Source of the DNA: Affinundibacterium flavidum
GTDB lineage: Bacteria > Pseudomonadota > Gammaproteobacteria > Burkholderiales > Burkholderiaceae_D
Length of the DNA: 64,000 nucleotides
Assembly: GCF_014284175.1 (NCBI RefSeq)
Contig: NZ_JACOGA010000020.1
Coordinates: 23,439-87,438, forward strand
Reading direction: 5' to 3'
Part shown: one piece after another, positions 59,909 through 64,000 of the stretch
How the letters are laid out: each line of letters begins with the position of its first letter
Position numbering within the stretch: position 1 is the first letter of the stretch
Notes under the pieces: generated by a model
What the model was told of the DNA's origin: nothing
The model's input: only the letters and a program-made list of their open reading frames with translations
Database searches by the model: none
Program-made: the position numbers and the translations under genes

Positions 59909-61636
59909 ATGAGCCGTCAAGTCTTTACCGTAGCCGATTACCTGTTAACCCGTTTATTGCAATTGAATGTCACCGATGTTTTTCAAATTCCCGGTGACTA
60001 TGTCAAACACTTCACGCAAGCTTTGGAAGTATTCGATGGCATTAAAACCATAGGTGCGGTCAATGAGCTCGATGCGACTTACGCCGCCGATGCGTATGCG
60101 CGCACACGGGGTTTAGCTGCAGTGTCATTGCAATATGGCGTGAGTACATTTAGCGCTTTAAATGCGGTTGCAGGTGCTTATGTAGAACGCAGCCCTATCG
60201 TCGTGATTAGCGCTTGCCCAGGCGCGGATATGCGCAATCAGACCAATATGTATGGCATGATTTTTCATCATTCCACGGGTAATTTGGCGGCTGATCAGAA
60301 TGTATTTGAGAATGTCACCGTGGCGTCTGAAACACTGAGCACCTCGGTCGGTGCGGCAGAAAAAATTGATGCCTTGTTGATCGCAGCACTAACTCATCAA
60401 CGCCCTGTGTACATCGCTTGTTACAAAGAAGTTTGGGGTGAAGCTTGCCCACGTCCATCGACAACACCATTAAAGGCTCAGCGCATCCACAGCGAGGCGT
60501 TAGCTTTAGAAAATGCGGTAGAACTGGCATGGTCGCAGATCACTGCGGCGAAAAAACCTTTGATCTTTGCCGGTGTTGAGGTATTACGATTTGGATTGAG
60601 TAAGCTCTTACAAAAAATTATCGATGCCAGCGGCATGCTCTACACCACGACGACTTTAGGAAAAACCGTGGTTGATGAAGTGGGTGAACAATTCATCGGT
60701 ACCTATGCAGATCAGGCTTCCATCGCCAGCGTCATTACTACGGTGGAAGACGCTGATTGCATCATTTCACTCGGCACCATACTCACCGATGATTATCTGT
60801 GGTTGATGGAAAACAAATATCCGCAAATGATACAAAGCTCCATAGGGCAAATGCGGGTTGGCTATTTCCAATACGAAGGCGTGATGATGCAAGATTTCAT
60901 GGAGGCCTTATTAAAACGCTTTCAGAAATCCAAAGTTTATCCCTTAAAAATCAAAGCACCTGCAAAACCAATTTATCCGGAGCCTTGGATATCAAACTCG
61001 GACGCACGTTGGAATGACAAACCCGAAGTCATCACCTACAACCGCTTCTTCCAGCACACCATGAAGTTTTTGCAGGATCAAAAGATGATGGACGACATCG
61101 TTATGGTGTATGGCGTGAGTAGTGCGATGTACGTAGCAAGTAATGCGATAGGAATGAAGCAGGGTAGCTATATCAGCTCCGCCGCCTGGCAATGCATAGG
61201 TTTTGAAACCGGCGCAGCATCGGGCGCGCAATTGGGTAGTGGCAAACGTGCCTTGACGATTGCAGGTGACGGCGGCTTTATGATGGTCTGTCAATCGCTG
61301 TCCACCTTGGCGCGCAATAAGTTGAATTCAGTGATCTTCGTCATGAGCAATGGCGTCTATGCGATTGAGCAGGTGTATGTCGATATGACGGCGTTTGAAG
61401 CCGGTCCGCAACACAAATTTGATAGCTTCGATATCTTGCCGAAATGGGATTACATGGCACTGGCGCAAGCCTTTGGTGCTAAAGGCTTTAGAGTGGAAAC
61501 AGTAGAAGAGCTGAAACGTGTTTTACCGCTCATCAAAAAAATCAAATCACAACCGGTGTTGGTAGAAGTCTGCATTCCTGAAAAAGATCTGCCACAACAA
61601 ATGGCACGTCTGGGGAATGAGACTTTACCAGTGTAA
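59909..61636 (+). CDS. Thiamine-diphosphate 2-oxo-acid decarboxylase (indolepyruvate/phenylpyruvate/pyruvate decarboxylase type)
   Basis: 575 residues from the ATG at 59909 (GAGGAAA upstream). PDC-like three-domain enzyme: catalytic Glu53 in NELDATYAADAYAR, the His120-His121 pair (IFHHSTGN) characteristic of pyruvate and indolepyruvate decarboxylases, and the cofactor motif starting at GDGG (453-456). The second half of that motif reads SNGVYAIEQ (480-488) where yeast and Zymomonas PDC have NNDGYTIEK, so one Asn is replaced while the metal-binding Asn481 is kept. It removes CO2 from a 2-oxo acid to give an aldehyde. The flavoenzyme gene downstream suggests an aromatic 2-oxo acid as substrate; this is inference. 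Confidence 0.83.
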   Translation: MSRQVFTVADYLLTRLLQLNVTDVFQIPGDYVKHFTQALEVFDGIKTIGAVNELDATYAADAYARTRGLAAVSLQYGVSTFSALNAVAGAYVERSPIVVISACPGADMRNQTNMYGMIFHHSTGNLAADQNVFENVTVASETLSTSVGAAEKIDALLIAALTHQRPVYIACYKEVWGEACPRPSTTPLKAQRIHSEALALENAVELAWSQITAAKKPLIFAGVEVLRFGLSKLLQKIIDASGMLYTTTTLGKTVVDEVGEQFIGTYADQASIASVITTVEDADCIISLGTILTDDYLWLMENKYPQMIQSSIGQMRVGYFQYEGVMMQDFMEALLKRFQKSKVYPLKIKAPAKPIYPEPWISNSDARWNDKPEVITYNRFFQHTMKFLQDQKMMDDIVMVYGVSSAMYVASNAIGMKQGSYISSAAWQCIGFETGAASGAQLGSGKRALTIAGDGGFMMVCQSLSTLARNKLNSVIFVMSNGVYAIEQVYVDMTAFEAGPQHKFDSFDILPKWDYMALAQAFGAKGFRVETVEELKRVLPLIKKIKSQPVLVEVCIPEKDLPQQMARLGNETLPV

Positions 61637-61645
61637 TTTGAGGAA

Positions 61646-61755
61646 AAAACCTCTCAACACAGAGGCATGGAGACACAGAGAAAAGCAAGAGAACTACTTT
61701 TTCCTCTCTTTTATCTCTGGTCGCAATATGCCGCTTACCTATGTTGAGAGGTTTT
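61646..61755 (+). repeat. 110-base fold-back between decarboxylase and oxidase genes
   Basis: AAAACCTCTCAACA (61646-61659) is exactly inverted at 61742-61755; inside, GGCAT/ATGCC and CAGAGA/TCTCTG pairs continue the stem. It has no terminal T tract and resembles a dispersed repeat. It may act as an RNA stem separating the expression of two linked genes. Confidence 0.6.
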
Positions 61756-61816
61756 ATGTTTTTGTATTGATACCAGAAGTGACAAAAACGACGTCGTAAT
61801 TTATAAGGAGATATTC

Positions 61817-63829
61817 ATGGCAAAGCCAAATCAAACGACAAAGACGTATTCCATCTTCGGTGCTGGCGCTGCGGGTTTATACACAGCATGGCGCTTGTTA
61901 AATGGGGAAGTGAAAAACAGCAAAGATAAAAACAAAAAACTAGCGAAAGGCGACACATTAGAACTTTACGATTGGGGGCGTTACGATTTCTCCAAAGCGC
62001 ATCCTGGTACGCGTGCGGCTGGTGCACGTATTTGTACTTGGCACTACAAAAACGATAAAACCCAAGCCTACTTAGAATTAGGTGGCATGCGCTATTCGGA
62101 TTGGGATATGAATGCCAAAGATGCTAACAATGGCACTGCACCAGGGCATCGCGTCGTCACTACCGTGATTAAGCAATTAGGTTTGGATAAATATTCTGTG
62201 CCATTCAATGAGTCGACTAATCCACTTTACTATTTGCGCAGCAAAAACTTTTTCTTAAATCAAATCACGTCGCAAAGTCCAGCTCCCTATAACGTCGATC
62301 ATTACGGCGCGGCGGGGGCGCCAGATAATGGTTTCTCGACTTTAGAAAGCTTATCCGTGAATAAAAATCTGACGCGTCGTCAGTGGGATACCTTCTATCG
62401 CGACGGCGTGATTAAAGTGAATACGGGTGATGGTTCTGTTTATCAAAAAGGCGATAAGCTCAAAGACATTGGCTATTGGAATCTGATGTACGACCAACTG
62501 GGTAGCGAAGGATTTAATTACGCTGCGGATGGCAATGGCTATAGCTCCAATGTGATCAACTGGAATTCGGCCTATGCATTTCAGGCAAATAACGAGTTCA
62601 CGCCGGGCAATCAATACAAGACCATCAATATCGGCTATTCCGGTATGTTCAATGCCTTGTTTGAGCAGATCGTCAAATTGGCAAAAGCGCAGGGCGTCAT
62701 CTTTAACTACCAACCTAATATGCGCTTGCAATCGATCATCGCAAAAGATAAAACCATTCATTACAGCTATGCCACTCGTGAAAATCCATGGAAGAAAGCC
62801 GGCACGAAGACGACGGATGCAGCCTGGTTAGCCATGCCGCGTCATGCGATCGAACAGGTGGCGCAGGGTTCTCGCTTCGATGCCGATACTGGTGTGATCG
62901 ATGTGCTCAATCATCGCAAAGTGCAATTGTATTTAGAAGCCGCCATCATGCAGCCGTCGTATAAGGTCGGGATGTTTTTCTCTACACCATGGTGGACAGC
63001 CGAAGCCGACAATCCGCCAACGTATATTCCGCAATTGACTGGTTATGAAGTGACGCAACGTGCGGTAGTGCAATTAAAAGCCTTAGGCTTGTCGAAAGCG
63101 ACTTTGAAAGCATTGAGTAGTTTAGTTGGCACACCATACGCAAGTTCGACGGATTTGATCAACGCAGTTGAAGTGATTACCGAAGAGCGTTTAAGTCTTA
63201 AGCACGAAAAATCTTTATTGGAGGTGACCTTCAACAGCACCATCGGTCCTAGTGTCACCGATACGCCGATACGGCAGGTTGTGTATTTCGGTAATAACGC
63301 GACAGATCCAAAAGCCAAACCTGTGTATGGTTTGCTGGCGAGTTACGACGACGAGGTGTATACGACGTTTTGGAAAGAGCTGGAATTGGAGCCAGATCAG
63401 GAACAACATATTCCCAACAATGAAAATGTGCAGACTCTGGTGGGGCCGAGAAAAGTACCCGATCGCATGGTCAAAATGCTGCGCAAGCAACTGGCGGAAA
63501 TTCACTTTGGTCCGAATTCCGATTACACCATGGTGCCAGCACCGCTTGAAGCAGCTTACATGGATTGGTCATTGCCACCATTTAATGCCGGCTATCACGC
63601 CTGGGCGGCGCATTTTAATATCGGCGATGTGCAACAAAAGATTCGTAAGCCTTCGCAGTTGATGGAGAAGACGGATGTGAATATTTTTATCGTCGGCGAA
63701 GCGTATTCGAACGATCAGGCTTGGGTGGAGGGTGCTTATTGTACGGCGGAGTCGGTGTTGAATGATTTCTTTGGGGTGGAGCCGATTATTGATAATCGAG
63801 AGTATCCGTTTATTTGTTCGGCGAAGTAG
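61817..63829 (+). CDS. FAD-dependent L-amino-acid oxidase-like flavoenzyme (flavin amine oxidase family)
   Basis: 670 residues; AAGGAG seven bases before the ATG is the best ribosome binding site in the area. FAD-binding GAGAAG at 15-20 (YSIFGAGAAGLYTAW), the substrate/FAD motif ELGGMRY at 87-93 and the C-terminal VGEAYSNDQAWVEGAYCTAESVL define a GR2-type amine oxidase. No signal peptide. Members oxidise L-amino acids to 2-oxo acids with ammonia and hydrogen peroxide (L-amino-acid oxidases), or decarboxylate them to amides (tryptophan and phenylalanine 2-monooxygenases). The neighbouring decarboxylase, which consumes 2-oxo acids, favours the oxidase reaction. It is longer than most LAAOs. Substrate unproven. 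Confidence 0.78.
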   Translation: MAKPNQTTKTYSIFGAGAAGLYTAWRLLNGEVKNSKDKNKKLAKGDTLELYDWGRYDFSKAHPGTRAAGARICTWHYKNDKTQAYLELGGMRYSDWDMNAKDANNGTAPGHRVVTTVIKQLGLDKYSVPFNESTNPLYYLRSKNFFLNQITSQSPAPYNVDHYGAAGAPDNGFSTLESLSVNKNLTRRQWDTFYRDGVIKVNTGDGSVYQKGDKLKDIGYWNLMYDQLGSEGFNYAADGNGYSSNVINWNSAYAFQANNEFTPGNQYKTINIGYSGMFNALFEQIVKLAKAQGVIFNYQPNMRLQSIIAKDKTIHYSYATRENPWKKAGTKTTDAAWLAMPRHAIEQVAQGSRFDADTGVIDVLNHRKVQLYLEAAIMQPSYKVGMFFSTPWWTAEADNPPTYIPQLTGYEVTQRAVVQLKALGLSKATLKALSSLVGTPYASSTDLINAVEVITEERLSLKHEKSLLEVTFNSTIGPSVTDTPIRQVVYFGNNATDPKAKPVYGLLASYDDEVYTTFWKELELEPDQEQHIPNNENVQTLVGPRKVPDRMVKMLRKQLAEIHFGPNSDYTMVPAPLEAAYMDWSLPPFNAGYHAWAAHFNIGDVQQKIRKPSQLMEKTDVNIFIVGEAYSNDQAWVEGAYCTAESVLNDFFGVEPIIDNREYPFICSAK

Positions 63830-63877
63830 AGGGATTGTATTGAAATTGTGTGCTTGATCGTTTTTGTATTAAGCTCC

Positions 63878-63899
63878 CTTCTCCCGCAAGCGGGAGAAG
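63878..63899. repeat. Short perfect palindrome
   Basis: CTTCTCCCGC-AA-GCGGGAGAAG, 10-bp stem with a 2-base loop. No T tract. A common dispersed palindrome type, lying between convergent genes. Confidence 0.55.
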
Positions 63900-63914
63900 C
63901 AACTGTGTTTGGAG

Positions 63915-64000
63915 TCAAGGATTTTTGATTAAATATTCGTCGTCCCATGGTTTTCCTGATTTCATTATGGCGTTCAAAATGGTCAGTAACTTATGCATGC
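63915..64000 (-). CDS. IS110-family transposase, C-terminal end only
   Basis: The reverse strand reads HKLLTILNAIMKSGKPWDDEY followed by LIKNP and a stop at 63915-63917. The pattern KLL.ILNAM...G.PW is the usual C-terminus of IS110-family DEDD transposases. The rest lies beyond the window, so neither completeness nor the ends of the element can be judged. Confidence 0.7.
   Translation of the reverse strand, partial: MHKLLTILNAIMKSGKPWDDEYLIKNP

Noticed and set aside
63878..63899. Palindrome as terminator of the oxidase gene
   Set aside because: Perfect stem but only a 2-base loop and no T tract on either strand.

Overview
The window reads as a chromosomal segment of a betaproteobacterium of the order Burkholderiales. 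A member of the Oxalobacteraceae such as Undibacterium is my best guess, from protein flavour, moderate GC (mid-40s to about 50% by eye) and gene neighbourhoods (tsaE-amiC opposite queG, ppk-sixA opposite pstSCAB-phoUBR, a DctS/DctR-controlled TRAP transporter). No database search was possible. No rRNA, tRNA or CRISPR array was seen.

Layout. 1-1503: gamma-glutamyltransferase, cut by the window edge. 1504-5893: an AT-rich accessory stretch with a tiny secreted protein, a zeta-toxin-like P-loop protein overlapping a 58-aa antitoxin-like ORF, and a complete retron: promoter, msr-msd RNA with matching a1/a2 arms, St85/Ec86-type effector, reverse transcriptase. 5894-13572: glnS, a CBM9/DUF5916 outer-membrane protein, amiC-tsaE and the divergent queG. 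13707-19648: DctR/DctS two-component system and the divergent DctPQM dicarboxylate TRAP transporter. 19649-24246: an orphan terminator suggesting a small RNA, then ogt, xerD, ybaK, plsY and tsaD. 24363-29706: a membrane EAL-type c-di-GMP phosphodiesterase, a small conserved-looking protein, MarC, OlsB and an LpxH-like phosphoesterase. 29721-39732: a phosphate block with sixA-ppk and pstSCAB-phoU-phoB-phoR transcribed divergently from an intergenic region carrying one Pho box facing each way. 39945-45582: an RstA/OmpR-type regulator and an RstB-like kinase separated by three opposite-strand envelope genes. 45791-59399: housekeeping and envelope genes (EamA transporter, DUF1631, pepN, fbp, glsA, an M28 peptidase) with a MITE-like inverted repeat. 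59909-63829: a thiamine-diphosphate 2-oxo-acid decarboxylase next to an FAD L-amino-acid-oxidase-like protein. The window ends in the 3' end of an IS110-type transposase.

How the genes work together. The phosphate block links uptake (Pst), sensing (PhoU/PhoR/PhoB) and storage (Ppk). A three-half-site Pho-box-like array in front of olsB suggests that phosphorus-free ornithine lipid synthesis belongs to the same response. DctS/DctR probably senses C4-dicarboxylates and switches on DctPQM. The oxidase/decarboxylase pair would convert an aromatic amino acid through its 2-oxo acid to an aldehyde. The retron and toxin genes form a small defence or addiction island between ggt and glnS.

Most worth a second look: the retron, whose RNA I could fold by eye; the amino-acid oxidase/decarboxylase pair; the putative Pho box at olsB; the 19-codon leader coupled to the RstB-like kinase; and the split two-component system.
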